Origin: a virus
Virus record (IMG/VR): IMGVR_UViG_3300028840_000660
Span: 1-47,016 of that record
Length of the DNA: 47,016 nucleotides
Strand: one strand, 5' to 3'
Position numbers and translations under genes: made by a program. Below, in pieces: positions 31,701-40,110 of the stretch. Position 1 is the stretch's first letter. The number at the start of each line of letters is the position of its first letter. The notes beneath the pieces are model-generated. The model searched no databases and was not told where the DNA came from. It worked only from the letters and a program-made list of their open reading frames with translations.

Positions 31701-33109
31701 TATCTCCTCGTTCGGCTTACTGTGTCTGTTGCACGTCCACCAAATGGAACATTTGCTCTAGGCTCTGCCCTTTCTATATGGTAAAGATCCTCAATCACAT
31801 CGTTGATTACTTCTGTGTCAAACCCCGCTTCGTTAAGCTGCCTAGCAATGTCATTGTAAGTCATTTCAGGAGTAGCCTGGGATGCTATATCCATTGCGGA
31901 AGCGAAGTCTGCGTCGTACCCCATGTCATCATAGCCCTCCATGATGATGTTTTCTTCGCGTACAAATGCGTCGTCCGGTGCATCGTAGAACGGATCATAC
32001 ATATCCTGTATATCACCACGCGCCATAGCTTCGGCACGGCCAGGATCAATCTGCCTTACCTTGTTTGGATCGCCGCCCATCTCCTTGACGGCTTTCTTTA
32101 CGCTAACTAACTTTCCGTTCTTGGCGAAGAACACACCGGCCCCGGTATTCGGATCATACACCACACTACGCGGCGACAGCCCCATCTTCTTCAACATTTC
32201 ACCCTGCCCCTTTTCTTGCAGGGACTTAGCGACCTCTTTTAGTTTTGTGCCGCCTTCCTCGTACGCTGGCTTCAAACCTTGCAATTTCTTTTGTACTAAG
32301 TGCGCTTCGATGGCTACCAGCTGATCGGGGTAATCCTGTGCAATGTCCTTCAGGAATGTCTGCATCCCCGCCCCACCCCACACATTTACCCGCTTCATGG
32401 CTTCGTCGGGACCAAGGTCGCGCATGAGCATTTCCTGTACTTCGCGACGATCTCCAACTGAATGCGTGTAGTTTACGTAGAAGGACGGGATGTCCTCGGG
32501 AAGGTGCGTCATGCCGGTACCGCGTTGCAATGCCAGCCTTCCTTTGTCGCCAATTAGCGCACCGCCGGGACGTTCTGCGTAGTCAGTGTAAGCCGCTACG
32601 TTGCCGCCGGGAACACCCCTGGCGTCTTCGTAGAATTCTTGGTACTTCGGATCGATTACCGCTGACTCCTGACGTAGACCGATCTTGGACGGATTCGATT
32701 GCAGTCCTCTACCAGCGGATTCGGAAAGCGACGAACGCTGTATCCAACGCTGCCGCTGTAGAGTTTTTCCTATGGGGGATTGCAGGAATATTCCTGGGAG
32801 TATCATATCGGCCAAGGCCATTCGATCCATTACCGATGCCCGTGGGTCCGTGGCTTTTGCCATTTCCATGCGGAACGCTTCGTTGGGCGTCATACCGCGC
32901 AGCGATGGTCGATGTGGTCCCGGCTGCATCTGACGACGTAGTTGCTCACCACCGGACCGGAATGATTGGGCGGTAATTGCGGGCGTGGCCTGGATTGCTT
33001 GGCGGGCTGCATCGTACATCGAAACCGTCCTACGCCTTAACGGATTCTGGATCTTGCCCCGTTCAGCTGGGAATAATTGAGCAAATGCCCTTCTGACTTG
33101 ATCCGGCAT
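31700..33109 (-). CDS. Large virion-module protein, unknown
   Basis: A 469-residue soluble protein between portal-proximal small genes and the scaffold gene. It has a basic N-terminus (residues 1-30), a central mixed region containing 'YTDYAERPGGALIGDKGRLALQ' style loops, and a strongly acidic C-terminal helix region (380-450). Its size and place could fit an internal virion protein or morphogenesis factor. No motif identified. Confidence 0.5.
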   Translation of the reverse strand: MPDQVRRAFAQLFPAERGKIQNPLRRRTVSMYDAARQAIQATPAITAQSFRSGGEQLRRQMQPGPHRPSLRGMTPNEAFRMEMAKATDPRASVMDRMALADMILPGIFLQSPIGKTLQRQRWIQRSSLSESAGRGLQSNPSKIGLRQESAVIDPKYQEFYEDARGVPGGNVAAYTDYAERPGGALIGDKGRLALQRGTGMTHLPEDIPSFYVNYTHSVGDRREVQEMLMRDLGPDEAMKRVNVWGGAGMQTFLKDIAQDYPDQLVAIEAHLVQKKLQGLKPAYEEGGTKLKEVAKSLQEKGQGEMLKKMGLSPRSVVYDPNTGAGVFFAKNGKLVSVKKAVKEMGGDPNKVRQIDPGRAEAMARGDIQDMYDPFYDAPDDAFVREENIIMEGYDDMGYDADFASAMDIASQATPEMTYNDIARQLNEAGFDTEVINDVIEDLYHIERAEPRANVPFGGRATDTVSRTRR

Positions 33110-33174
33110 TATCTCCTACCTCGTACACCCTGCATCTGTTTTAAGCGCTGTATGGCCCGTTTTCGTGCAGCCAT
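33109..33174 (-). CDS. Possible 21-codon mini-gene
   Basis: ATG 33174 opens a 21-residue, very basic reading frame (MAARKRAIQRLKQMQGVRGRR) that ends in a TAATG overlap with the 469-residue gene. It may serve only to deliver ribosomes to that gene, since AAAGGACC upstream is a weak site. It could also be chance. Confidence 0.3.
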   Translation of the reverse strand: MAARKRAIQRLKQMQGVRGRR

Positions 33175-33178
33175 TTTA

Positions 33179-33589
33179 CTACCGGTCCTTTAGCGGTTTT
33201 GCGTGTGGTCCTCTGCGCCAATCCCAGGATGTAGCAACCTGTCCCGGCGGTGTAACCCCTATCCCACCACCACCACCAGCAATTCGCCTAACTTTGGCAT
33301 TCCTAGCCATATCAGCTGCGTTGTAGCGCGGCCCGAATGTCTTCTCCAACTGCCGGTAGGACCAGTTAGGGCGTATGTTGTGCTTGGATGCTGGACCACT
33401 CATCCACCGTCCAGTTCGCGGATTCGGCTTGCCGCTGGTAGGACCGGCAGCCGCACGGGCAACTCCACCTGTTCCGGCAGTTCCTTGTACACGGCGACGG
33501 GTCTTACCTGCACTGTGCAACGGTCGCCCCGTCACGGCAGCCGTGGCCGCTTGCTCTGGTGTAACTCCCTTTCTTGGCAACATGGTCAT
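33179..33589 (-). CDS. Basic Gly/Pro-rich protein, unknown
   Basis: A 136-residue protein, rich in Arg, Gly and Pro, with a Gly run near residues 106-110 and a 'NWSYRQLEKTFGPRYNAADMAR' helical segment. It overlaps the previous gene by 4 bp. Low complexity prevents a family call. Confidence 0.5.
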   Translation of the reverse strand: MTMLPRKGVTPEQAATAAVTGRPLHSAGKTRRRVQGTAGTGGVARAAAGPTSGKPNPRTGRWMSGPASKHNIRPNWSYRQLEKTFGPRYNAADMARNAKVRRIAGGGGGIGVTPPGQVATSWDWRRGPHAKPLKDR

Positions 33590-33852
33590 CTCCCTTGGTC
33601 GAAGTACTGAACACGCTTTATCTTCTTGAAACCCCCATCCTCAACAATTCCCTTTTCACGCATCAGCGCAGCTTTTTGTTCTTTCGTTTCGATTCTGGCC
33701 GGTTGCCAGCCGCCCGTATCGCCTATTGGCTGGCCCAGCGTTTCGTCGATGTAACCGCCTTCAGGAACGTAAGCATCAACCAGCCTTGGCGGCTTGTCGC
33801 TTACCTTTACCCAACGGCCCTCTATGTACCTGTAGCTGCCCGTTTTGCTCAT
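33586..33852 (-). CDS. Small protein near portal, unknown
   Basis: An 88-residue protein. ATG 33852 (MSKTGSYRY) is preferred over an in-frame ATG at 33879 because it overlaps the upstream gene's stop as ATGA. The product has 'RYIEGRWVKVSDKPPRLVD' and 'GYIDETLGQPIGD' segments of a type found in small portal-adjacent phage proteins. Function unknown. Confidence 0.55.
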   Translation of the reverse strand: MSKTGSYRYIEGRWVKVSDKPPRLVDAYVPEGGYIDETLGQPIGDTGGWQPARIETKEQKAALMREKGIVEDGGFKKIKRVQYFDQGR

Positions 33853-34007
33853 TTTGACCCCTTGAAGCGCTTTTCCCACCGCATTTTGAGCCGTTCCTTG
33901 CGTCCGACCGGCAGCTTACCCGTCATCTGGTCCAGCTGCTTTGGGTTGCCTTTCTTCAGCTTGCGTTCTTTTCTCCACCATGCAAGGACTTCTTGGTTGT
34001 GAGCCAT
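33849..34007 (-). CDS. Small basic protein (52 residues)
   Basis: Found by reading the gap between larger genes. ATG 34007 starts a 52-residue, Lys/Arg-rich protein (MAHNQEVLAWWRKERKLKKG...) that ends in an ATGA overlap with the next gene and begins 1 bp after the preceding stop. Tight packing on both sides supports it as real. The 'LDQMTGKLPVGRKERLK' part looks helical. Function unknown. Confidence 0.55.
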   Translation of the reverse strand: MAHNQEVLAWWRKERKLKKGNPKQLDQMTGKLPVGRKERLKMRWEKRFKGSK

Positions 34008-34008
34008 G

Positions 34009-34197
34009 CTACGCGCCTTTCTTTAAAGATTTACGGATACAATCCTCGACCGTTTCGTACTTCTGTACGGACAGCGGTTGCTCCATGTGCTTCTTGCGCT
34101 TGTCCATTGGGCGTTTCGGCCAAGCTTTAAGGTTCTCGTCTACAATACGCTCTAGCTTTTTGTTGTAACTGCCGCCGCTGGGGTGTTTGGCTTGCAC
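34009..34197 (-). CDS. Small basic protein (62 residues), GTG start
   Basis: Begins with GTG at 34197, next to the portal stop, and encodes a Lys-rich helical protein with 'NLKAWPKRPMDKRKKHMEQP'. AGGGGG in the end of the portal gene may serve as ribosome-binding site. Part of a run of small genes between portal and scaffold. Function unknown. Confidence 0.5.
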   Translation of the reverse strand: MQAKHPSGGSYNKKLERIVDENLKAWPKRPMDKRKKHMEQPLSVQKYETVEDCIRKSLKKGA

Positions 34198-34198
34198 T

Positions 34199-36001
34199 TT
34201 AACCCCCTGGTTTCATTAGATCGGTTCTTGGTCGTGAGCCGTGTATCGAGCCAGTTCTTTTCCCCGCCGCAGCCCTACCACCTCGACCACCACCCTCCAA
34301 CGCTACCATCCTGGCCTCTTCCTGTTTTTGCTGGTTGATTGTTTCGGGCGGCAGCAGAACCTCATTGGCGTTCTCGTCGAGCAGGTTAAGGATCTTCTGT
34401 AGGATCGCGTAGCGGTTGGCTTCTGGGTATGCGAGGAACTGTTCTAGCATTGAAGCGCGTCGAATGTCCGTTTCTTTGGATTGTACTTGCATCGAACCGG
34501 TGTGGACCGTGACGTCGGTTTCCATCTTCATGATGTCGTCCGTTGGGGCGAATTGCTGGGGTGCGCCGATTTCACCGAGGTTTACCGGCAAGCCGCTGAT
34601 CAGCATCATGTCTTCCGCGCCGACGAATCGAGCGGCAATCGTCAACATTTTACGCGCCAACTTGCTGCAATGCTGTTCGACGAAGTCGTTCATGTCGCTG
34701 ACGCGAATGTTCGAACCGGCTATAATTTCGCTGGTTTCATAGGCGGTCTTTGTGCCGGGTACTTTCGACCCTTGGAGATATTCGTTGAAGCCGGTAATGT
34801 CACGGATGTCTTGCTTTATGTTTGCTTCGTGGACGGCCACGTCGGCTGGCAACGACGGAATGGGAATCATTACCAAGTCCTGTGGATTGCCCCGTACCTC
34901 GACGATGGTTGCTTCGTCGCCGCCAACAAGTTTCTGGCGGTCTTCGTGGGACATGTAGTTGCTGGGGGTAATGTACTTTGGTATTAGCTTCTTCCAGTGC
35001 TTCATCCAAAGCGACCGTAGGCGGGACAGTTCATCAAGCTGTTCGGCAATCAACTCCGCTTCACTGACGCATTCTATCTCGTCTGGGACTTGCATTGGTT
35101 CTAGGAATTCTGGAAGCAACCCTTCCGTGCCGAATGGATTGTCGAACTTCAGGAGCCATTTGCTGTGGCCGGGAGTTAGATATAGGAACCTGTCGCCAAG
35201 AAGATCCTGTATTTCGTAAACAATCGTGCGCCCATAAGCCTTAATTGCGTTCTTCCTCGTGTTGTCGTCGGCCTTGCTTTTCTTGTATCGGTGGATGACC
35301 TGTGGCGTAAAGATGCCCTTTTTGCCAAATTGCTTCTCGGCGACAGGTATTGGCATTACCATTCTGCGGATGCCGTACCAAGAGTTACGGCTACTGTCGG
35401 CCTCGATGTCCAGCATGTAGTCGAACGGCGATACGCGGTCGCTGACCACGGAGTCGTATTCAATGATGCCGTCTTGGTCGATGATCGCGTTGTATCCCGG
35501 CATTGAGATTCCACGACCGGAAATCAATGCGTCTTTGACCGTGCGGCGTATTTCGTACTTCATGTCCAGTTCTCGCCATAGCCAGTTGATATAGACCTCT
35601 TTGACCGTTGCAGCGAGTATTTCTTGGGGCAACGTTGGCGAAGCCCGTTTGCGAGGACGAACCGATATGTACGGGTTGCGAAACGTTGACATGGCCGCTT
35701 TGATTTCGACCATAGGCGTGAGCAACGGTACGCCGATGCCCCCTTTCTTGGATTCGTTCTTAAAGCGCTTTAGCGATTGACGGACGCGGTTCCAGTGCTT
35801 GTCGTAGTACCGGTCGCAAGCGCTGATCTGCGCCATCCATTCGCCGGTTGTTGGTTCGGGAGGCCGACCAATTTTCCCTTTGCCGGTCTTGCCCTTGCCG
35901 TGCGTTGGGAACTGGTCCTCGACAATTGCGTCCTGTTGGTCGCTGTCTGGGTATACATCGCCGGATAGATAGCGTTTTGGTTCGTCCTGATCGATTGCCA
36001 T
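34199..36001 (-). CDS. Portal protein
   Basis: A 600-residue protein forming the dodecameric DNA entry ring at the capsid vertex. An N-terminal Lys/Gly-rich tail (residues 30-50) leads into 'WNRVRQSLKRFKNESKKGG', then IKAAMSTFRNPYISVRPRK, 'DYMLDIEA' and a long alpha-helical stem containing 'AEQLDELSRLRSLWMKHWKK'. Late positions have 'DIRDITGFNEYLQG' and 'TAYETSEI', the usual portal crown-proximal block. It is encoded directly after the large terminase. AGGAG lies upstream of ATG 36001. Confidence 0.82.
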   Translation of the reverse strand: MAIDQDEPKRYLSGDVYPDSDQQDAIVEDQFPTHGKGKTGKGKIGRPPEPTTGEWMAQISACDRYYDKHWNRVRQSLKRFKNESKKGGIGVPLLTPMVEIKAAMSTFRNPYISVRPRKRASPTLPQEILAATVKEVYINWLWRELDMKYEIRRTVKDALISGRGISMPGYNAIIDQDGIIEYDSVVSDRVSPFDYMLDIEADSSRNSWYGIRRMVMPIPVAEKQFGKKGIFTPQVIHRYKKSKADDNTRKNAIKAYGRTIVYEIQDLLGDRFLYLTPGHSKWLLKFDNPFGTEGLLPEFLEPMQVPDEIECVSEAELIAEQLDELSRLRSLWMKHWKKLIPKYITPSNYMSHEDRQKLVGGDEATIVEVRGNPQDLVMIPIPSLPADVAVHEANIKQDIRDITGFNEYLQGSKVPGTKTAYETSEIIAGSNIRVSDMNDFVEQHCSKLARKMLTIAARFVGAEDMMLISGLPVNLGEIGAPQQFAPTDDIMKMETDVTVHTGSMQVQSKETDIRRASMLEQFLAYPEANRYAILQKILNLLDENANEVLLPPETINQQKQEEARMVALEGGGRGGRAAAGKRTGSIHGSRPRTDLMKPGG

Positions 36002-36009
36002 TTGTACTC

Positions 36010-37605
36010 CTAGTAATAAACGCTAGAGTCCCTACGTTCGTAATACGCGTCTGGTTCTTCGCCGAATTCCTCAACGAACCCCTGTATCGCCACTTTGCGC
36101 TGTTCGGAGAAACTAAATGGATCTGGCTTTTTGTGTTCGACGTACACCTTTGGTTGGTACATGTGGCGGTATCCGGTAACGGCCAGGGCAGCGGCCATTA
36201 CCCGGTCGTCAAAGCAACCCCTTTGCGCCGACATGGTGGAGTTTTCATTTTGAATGAAGGTGGACATTTCGCTGCGGGTCTTTTCACTGAATATTTTCAA
36301 GTTGTGGTTCATTGCACGGCGCAAGTTTGTAACAGCTATTTCTTTGGTTCTTTCGCTGGTGAGGAATCCAACCTTTTCCATTCTAGCGTCGGACGGGCTA
36401 CGTTTGTCATATTGGTAACGCTGAAGAATTTTGGAGATCGGATACACTCGCCGCAATACTTCAACGGTTGCGAATCCAGGGTTGTTAAGCTCAGGAACCA
36501 ACCATGCTTCGTTGAACCGCATCCCGAGCAACGCCATTTGTTCTCCGAATTCTCCTGGGTCGACGCAGTCACTAACGAATTCTCCAGCCTGTTCCATTGT
36601 TTCGCAGTTCAATATCCACCCCACTGACCTCGCGGCACCGACTCCAGTTCCTACATCCATCCCGATACAATATTGATCGTCGCGGTTTGGTTTTTCATAG
36701 AGCGTCAGGAATCGGTCTTGTTCGACTACGTCCTTATCGTGGACCGGGATGAATCCGAAGACCGACATGCCGCTGGCCAGGAACGCTTCTTCGGGAGTTG
36801 CGGGGTATTCTTGGGGAAATAGGTTGGCACCGAACAACATTTCACTGTTGTCCATTTCGTCAATCTTGTCACGCCGCCATTGCATCTGGTCGAGGCTTAG
36901 GTTGTTTTCCTCCATTAGTTCGCGCTCGTCCAGGTCCAAGTCGGACAGCATCATACGGGCCGGTCGTTTGTACATCGGATCGGCAAACCAAGGGAAGAAG
37001 TGGAGTTTGAAGTCGCCCCGCCCTTCCAGTGCTTTCATACAAGTTGCATGATACCAGTTACCGCGCCCTTTGGCGGTGGATTCAATCCAGATGGAACCTT
37101 CCTCGGGGACCGCTTGGAATAAACCACTTATCAATTCAACTGGGTTGGGCCATGAGGCGACTTCAGAACAGTGCAATCGGTGGATGCAGTCACCGCGACC
37201 GAACTCTTCGTATCCCGCTGTGCCGATATAGAATGTGCTGTTGGTACGTCGGAAGTATATTTCCCTTCGACTTTGCCGCCCGAAGTCGGGTTTCATATCG
37301 CCGCTTAGATTCTCGACGTAGAACTTAACACGGTCGAATAGTACTTGCGTACTTAATCTATCGTGGGCAATAAGGACACAGCGGAGGTTGTGCTTGAACA
37401 AGCATTCAAGCGTTATCAATGCGTCGATGTAAGAACTGAAACCTTCTTGGCGTGCTTTGAGGATGATGTCACGGTTGGTGCGGTGCCGGTCGTATTCGGC
37501 CTGTGCTTCGTTCGGAATGAAAGGTACCTTGTCACCGCTCTTGTTGACGATGTGGAAGAATTGCGCTATTGCCTTGGCTTCGTCAGTTAAGTTTGTCAGA
37601 TTCAC
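36010..37605 (-). CDS. Terminase large subunit
   Basis: A 531-residue packaging motor. ATPase: deviant Walker A KARQEGFSS at 50-58 (Lys50 leads, as in lambda-type terminases), Walker B-like 'LHCSEVA' with Glu148, and coupling motif ESTAKG at 175-180. Nuclease: Asp317 in GMDVGTG, Glu372 in PELNN and Asp466/Asp467 in FDDRVMAA. All expected acidic residues are present. The start overlaps the putative small subunit gene by 23 bp. Packaging type (headful or cos) cannot be read from the sequence. Confidence 0.9.
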   Translation of the reverse strand: MNLTNLTDEAKAIAQFFHIVNKSGDKVPFIPNEAQAEYDRHRTNRDIILKARQEGFSSYIDALITLECLFKHNLRCVLIAHDRLSTQVLFDRVKFYVENLSGDMKPDFGRQSRREIYFRRTNSTFYIGTAGYEEFGRGDCIHRLHCSEVASWPNPVELISGLFQAVPEEGSIWIESTAKGRGNWYHATCMKALEGRGDFKLHFFPWFADPMYKRPARMMLSDLDLDERELMEENNLSLDQMQWRRDKIDEMDNSEMLFGANLFPQEYPATPEEAFLASGMSVFGFIPVHDKDVVEQDRFLTLYEKPNRDDQYCIGMDVGTGVGAARSVGWILNCETMEQAGEFVSDCVDPGEFGEQMALLGMRFNEAWLVPELNNPGFATVEVLRRVYPISKILQRYQYDKRSPSDARMEKVGFLTSERTKEIAVTNLRRAMNHNLKIFSEKTRSEMSTFIQNENSTMSAQRGCFDDRVMAAALAVTGYRHMYQPKVYVEHKKPDPFSFSEQRKVAIQGFVEEFGEEPDAYYERRDSSVYY

Positions 37606-37972
37606 AAGCGTCGGTACCCTCTCTGGCCTGTGCTTCCATGTACTTTCTTACGACGTCCTCGGCCCTTACGTCGGACTTGTCAGCGAGCTTCCCTTTGTTG
37701 GGGATCAGTCCTTCACGCATCAACGTGTACAGTTCTTTGATCGCTGACAGTTGTACTTGCGGCGATTCACAATAGAAAGCCAGGTTCAAATGCGTAACGA
37801 TGATGTCGGCTGCATTGGTCTTGACCATATCGACGACCAGATTCAAATCCTCGTCGGGCAGCTTTCCTTTCAACGCAGACATGACACGGCTTTCGAACTG
37901 CGCCAGCAACGTGTTCATTCTGGCGTCGCGTGCTTCGGCACGTTCTCCGAACTTCGATGGTCCATTCGCCAC
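37583..37972 (-). CDS. Putative terminase small subunit
   Basis: A 129-residue, mostly helical protein starting with GTG at 37972 with a strong AAGGAGG site 6 bp upstream. It is the first gene of the leftward operon and overlaps the large terminase gene by 23 bp, the usual place of the DNA-recognition subunit. No helix-turn-helix is obvious; 'PQVQLSAIKELYTLMREGL' resembles the central helices of some small terminases. Assignment is mainly by position. Confidence 0.55.
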   Translation of the reverse strand: MANGPSKFGERAEARDARMNTLLAQFESRVMSALKGKLPDEDLNLVVDMVKTNAADIIVTHLNLAFYCESPQVQLSAIKELYTLMREGLIPNKGKLADKSDVRAEDVVRKYMEAQAREGTDACESDKLN

Positions 37973-38356
37973 AACGATCCTCCTTTCGTCGGATGTTTGA
38001 CCGCCCCCACCCCTGACCGCTAATGGGCGGTCAACCTAACCCCCACAACTTGTATACAATTCTGAATAGTAACTACATGTTGTTGTCCAATATTGTCAAG
38101 CAAAAATTCCACGAACCCCCTGATTTTTATGGAATGCTTATCCTACGGCGCTAAGCAAAAAATTTTCGTGGTTAAAGTTTTCGATGTACAAAGTAGTTAA
38201 CTTTTGAAATTTCGGATAAATTTCGTGGGACTCCTAAGCTGGTTAATATAATAACCACCCACCTTATGCGATAAGGTCGCTATATCAAACGTTGTTAATG
38301 ACCAGTGGAATTCACTTAATAAATACGCCGTGTTTGAAATGTTACAGGTCCAGCTG

Positions 38357-38389
38357 TTTATAACTCCTTGTAATTAAAGGAGTTATAAA
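38357..38389. repeat. Inverted repeat, 13-bp arms
   Basis: TTTATAACTCCTT at 38357-38369 is the exact reverse complement of 38377-38389, with a 7-bp spacer. There is no T-run on either side, so a terminator is unlikely. An operator or a cruciform element of the origin fits better. Confidence 0.75.
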
Positions 38390-38412
38390 GTTGCAAATGT
38401 TAGCTCTTCTAT

Positions 38413-38443
38413 TTCCTTATCCGGAATGATTCCGGATAAGGAA
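38413..38443. repeat. Near-perfect palindrome, 15-bp arms
   Basis: TTCCTTATCCGGAAT at 38413-38427 pairs with 38429-38443 around a single central base; the pairing extends outward with one bulge. Such a palindrome suits a dimeric DNA-binding protein or a cruciform-forming origin element. Confidence 0.8.
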
Positions 38444-38558
38444 TAGAGCCGGTAATCCCCCCTCCATAATATAACCCTATATATACTCTACAATATATAT
38501 TCTATATACTATGATATGATACCCAGTAAGAGAACAGCTAACAATGCCAACCCTGCAA

Positions 38559-38590
38559 CACGTTGGTATTGTTACACAATTACCAACGTG
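38559..38590. repeat. Inverted repeat, 10-bp arms
   Basis: CACGTTGGTA at 38559-38568 and its reverse complement at 38581-38590 are separated by 12 bp, about one helical turn between half-sites. This looks like an operator. Confidence 0.7.
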
Positions 38591-38657
38591 AACAGCATAA
38601 CTTCGTCCAACAGCCCTTCGGGCTGGACAATTCAATAGATTTAAACACTTACAGTGT

Positions 38658-38699
38658 TTATCCACAGTTTATTGGCAGTTTTCCACAGGTTTATCCACA
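38658..38699 (+). promoter_or_regulatory. DnaA-box cluster
   Basis: TTATCCACA, the consensus bacterial DnaA box, occurs at 38658-38666 and again at 38691-38699, with TTTTCCACA at 38679-38687. All three have the same orientation, with starts 21 and 12 bp apart. Two small perfect hairpins flank them (38642-38660, overlapping the first box, and 38698-38717). Together with the upstream A+T-rich tract this is the layout of a DnaA-dependent origin, although no phage DnaA is encoded. Confidence 0.65.
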
Positions 38700-38823
38700 G
38701 TTTGTAGAAACAAACTGAGTTACATCGGCAAATCGACGTTTGATTCCGGCTTCAATACGTAGTATTGCCGGTCAATGGTAAAACAGTGGTTGCCAACGTA
38801 TCAAAGAGGTGGGGTAGGTGGTT

Positions 38824-38850
38824 GGGGTAGTTTGGGTAGGGTAGGAAGGG
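38824..38850 (+). promoter_or_regulatory. G-quadruplex motif
   Basis: Four G-runs (GGGG, GGG, GGG, GGG) separated by 6, 2 and 6 bases meet the usual G3+N1-7 rule on the plus strand, inside a longer G-rich run from 38810 to 38853. It lies 150 bp upstream of the first rightward gene. It could affect replication start or transcription of the leader. Confidence 0.5.
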
Positions 38851-38903
38851 AGGAAAACACCCAGCACAACCATTCATAACCACCCAAACCTTGCCTCTCC
38901 CTC

Positions 38904-38937
38904 CTGACTCTCTTTTCCCGGTGGGGTGAAGAGTCAG
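38904..38937 (+). promoter_or_regulatory. Leader hairpin upstream of first rightward gene
   Basis: CTGACTCT at 38904-38911 pairs with AGAGTCAG at 38930-38937 around an 18-nt loop; flanking CTCC/GGAG can extend it. A similar GC-rich hairpin precedes the AAA+ gene (40340-40366). Possibly an mRNA-stabilising leader. Confidence 0.45.
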
Positions 38938-39000
38938 TCGGGAGGAGGCGGCGGCAAACGGCAATCGGCAGCAAACAACCCAAACGAAGGAGGAAACACA

Positions 39001-39360
39001 ATGGCAAACGGAACGGCACTCAACAAGATCAATGAGAATCTGGAGCAACTCATCGAGATGATGGGAGAGATCGACAACAGGGTCAAGAAGCTGGAGAAGA
39101 CCCCACGATCCCAGTCACCAAAGGTGCAGAGAGTCAAAGGGACAACGAAGCCCCGGTCCAGCTTTCTCGGCACGGCAAGAAAGATCTACGTGGCAGTTCA
39201 GCATGAAAAGTACCCCAAAGTGAAGGCTGCATACTGCTTCGATGGAAAGAACTGGGAAGAAAGAACGTTCTGGGGCAAGAGGAAGATGGACAAGCATGAT
39301 TGGGCCATGTACAAGCTTCACGGTGAGTTCAACAAAGCCGAGTCGGTTCCGGCCCAGTAG
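39001..39360 (+). CDS. Early protein with N-terminal coiled coil, unknown
   Basis: A 119-residue protein; AAGGAGG at 38988-38994 selects ATG 39001 over an in-frame ATG at 38926. Residues 5-32 form a short coiled coil (NKINENLEQLIEMMGEIDNR), followed by a basic linker and a C-terminal domain with 'KIYVAVQHEKYPKVKAAYCF' and 'WEERTFWGKRKMDKHDW'. It is the first gene of the rightward unit and probably expressed early. Family not recognised. Confidence 0.65.
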   Translation: MANGTALNKINENLEQLIEMMGEIDNRVKKLEKTPRSQSPKVQRVKGTTKPRSSFLGTARKIYVAVQHEKYPKVKAAYCFDGKNWEERTFWGKRKMDKHDWAMYKLHGEFNKAESVPAQ

Positions 39361-39377
39361 CATTGAACCCCTACGGG

Positions 39378-39402
39378 CTGACCAACTGTCAAGGTTGGTC
39401 AG
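39378..39402 (+). terminator. Hairpin after first early gene
   Basis: CTGACCAAC at 39378-39386 pairs with GTTGGTCAG at 39394-39402 around a 7-nt loop. No U-run follows, so it may be a processing or stability hairpin rather than a full terminator. Confidence 0.4.
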
Positions 39403-39459
39403 TCTCTATGGATGTTCGATGTACAAATCAATTAACCCAAGCATAGAAAGGAGGAAAGG

Positions 39460-39759
39460 ATGTTCAAGATTACCCAAGGCAGAGGCTTCCAGATCACGTT
39501 TGACAATGGTCTGGTGCTGTCCACCCAGTTCGGCTACAGCCACTACTGTTCGGTCAAGGACTACATGAAGGAGGAAGAATACGGAGATTTCCATGAGTCT
39601 CCCAATGCCGAAGTCGCTGTATTCTTTAAGGATAACGGCGATTGGTGTACCAAAGAAATCATGGAACTGGCCGGTTTGGAGGATCCCGGCGACGACGTTG
39701 TTGGCCACGTTAGCGTTGCAGACTGGACCAAGATCGTAGAGGCAATAGCAAAGTATTAG
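39460..39759 (+). CDS. Small acidic early protein, unknown
   Basis: A 99-residue protein with an excellent ribosome-binding site (AAAGGAGGAAAGG just before ATG 39460). It begins MFKITQGRGFQITFDNGLVL and has an acidic middle, and looks like a small alpha/beta domain. It stands alone between two hairpins. Similar short proteins are common in the early regions of phages. Function unknown. Confidence 0.65.
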   Translation: MFKITQGRGFQITFDNGLVLSTQFGYSHYCSVKDYMKEEEYGDFHESPNAEVAVFFKDNGDWCTKEIMELAGLEDPGDDVVGHVSVADWTKIVEAIAKY

Positions 39760-39768
39760 CAATTAACC

Positions 39769-39822
39769 CGGCAAGTGGCGTGTTTGTCCCTCATTAGGGA
39801 CAAACCGCCACGTACCTTGCCG
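39769..39822 (+). terminator. Long stem-loop after second early gene
   Basis: A nested stem: CGGCAAG with CTTGCCG outside, GGCG with CGCC in the middle and GTTTGTCCCT with AGGGACAAAC at the top, closed by a 4-nt CATT loop. It is strong enough to block exonucleases. No U-tract follows directly, so termination is uncertain. Confidence 0.5.
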
Positions 39823-39888
39823 AATCAATCACGCCACCGCAAAGACGAACACAAATCGTTGCGGTAGCAACGAAAGGAGAAGAAAACA

Positions 39889-40110
39889 ATGGCTATGCAC
39901 TACAAGTACACCATCACATTTTCGGATGATCACGGCTACAGCGAATTGATCGAAGTCATCGCCCCAACCCCAGCCACCATGAACAGAATGTTCACCCTGA
40001 TGTACCTTGGCATGGACCAAGGTGAGTCCATCGAAATTGAGCCGGAACCAATGGGCCAAGCTGACGATCTTCGGCAGATTTTGGATCGGCGAGTTCAAGG
40101 CATTTTGTAA
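39889..40110 (+). CDS. Small acidic protein, unknown
   Basis: A 73-residue protein with AAAGGAG at 39874-39880 before ATG 39889. Begins with alternating strands (HYKYTITFSDDHGYSELIEV) and ends in a helical region. No motif. It is the third of three stand-alone small genes with their own leaders. Confidence 0.6.
   Translation: MAMHYKYTITFSDDHGYSELIEVIAPTPATMNRMFTLMYLGMDQGESIEIEPEPMGQADDLRQILDRRVQGIL

Larger units (their letters stand above)
37973..39000. other. Divergent control region and probable replication origin
   Basis: About 1 kb without a convincing gene, between leftward and rightward operons. It contains an A+T-rich tract at about 38464-38520 (TATATA-rich), three DnaA-box-like sequences, at least six perfect inverted repeats and a G-rich run before the first rightward gene. 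The two transcription units must start here. No clean -35/-10 pair for either unit could be fixed. Weak ORFs in the region have no ribosome-binding sites and look like chance. Confidence 0.7.

Noticed and set aside
36010-37605. Inactive terminase because the usual P-loop lysine is missing
   Set aside because: Lys50 at the start of KARQEGFSS can serve as the P-loop lysine, as in lambda-type terminases; other catalytic residues are intact.
38413-38443. Rho-independent terminator
   Set aside because: The palindrome has a one-base centre and no T-run on either side; an operator or origin element fits better.
38477-39363. Minus-strand ORFs in the control region (38477-38665, 38752-39048, 39115-39363)
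   Set aside because: No ribosome-binding sites, compositions that mirror the G-rich or A+T-rich DNA, and overlap with origin-like motifs or with a well-supported plus-strand gene.
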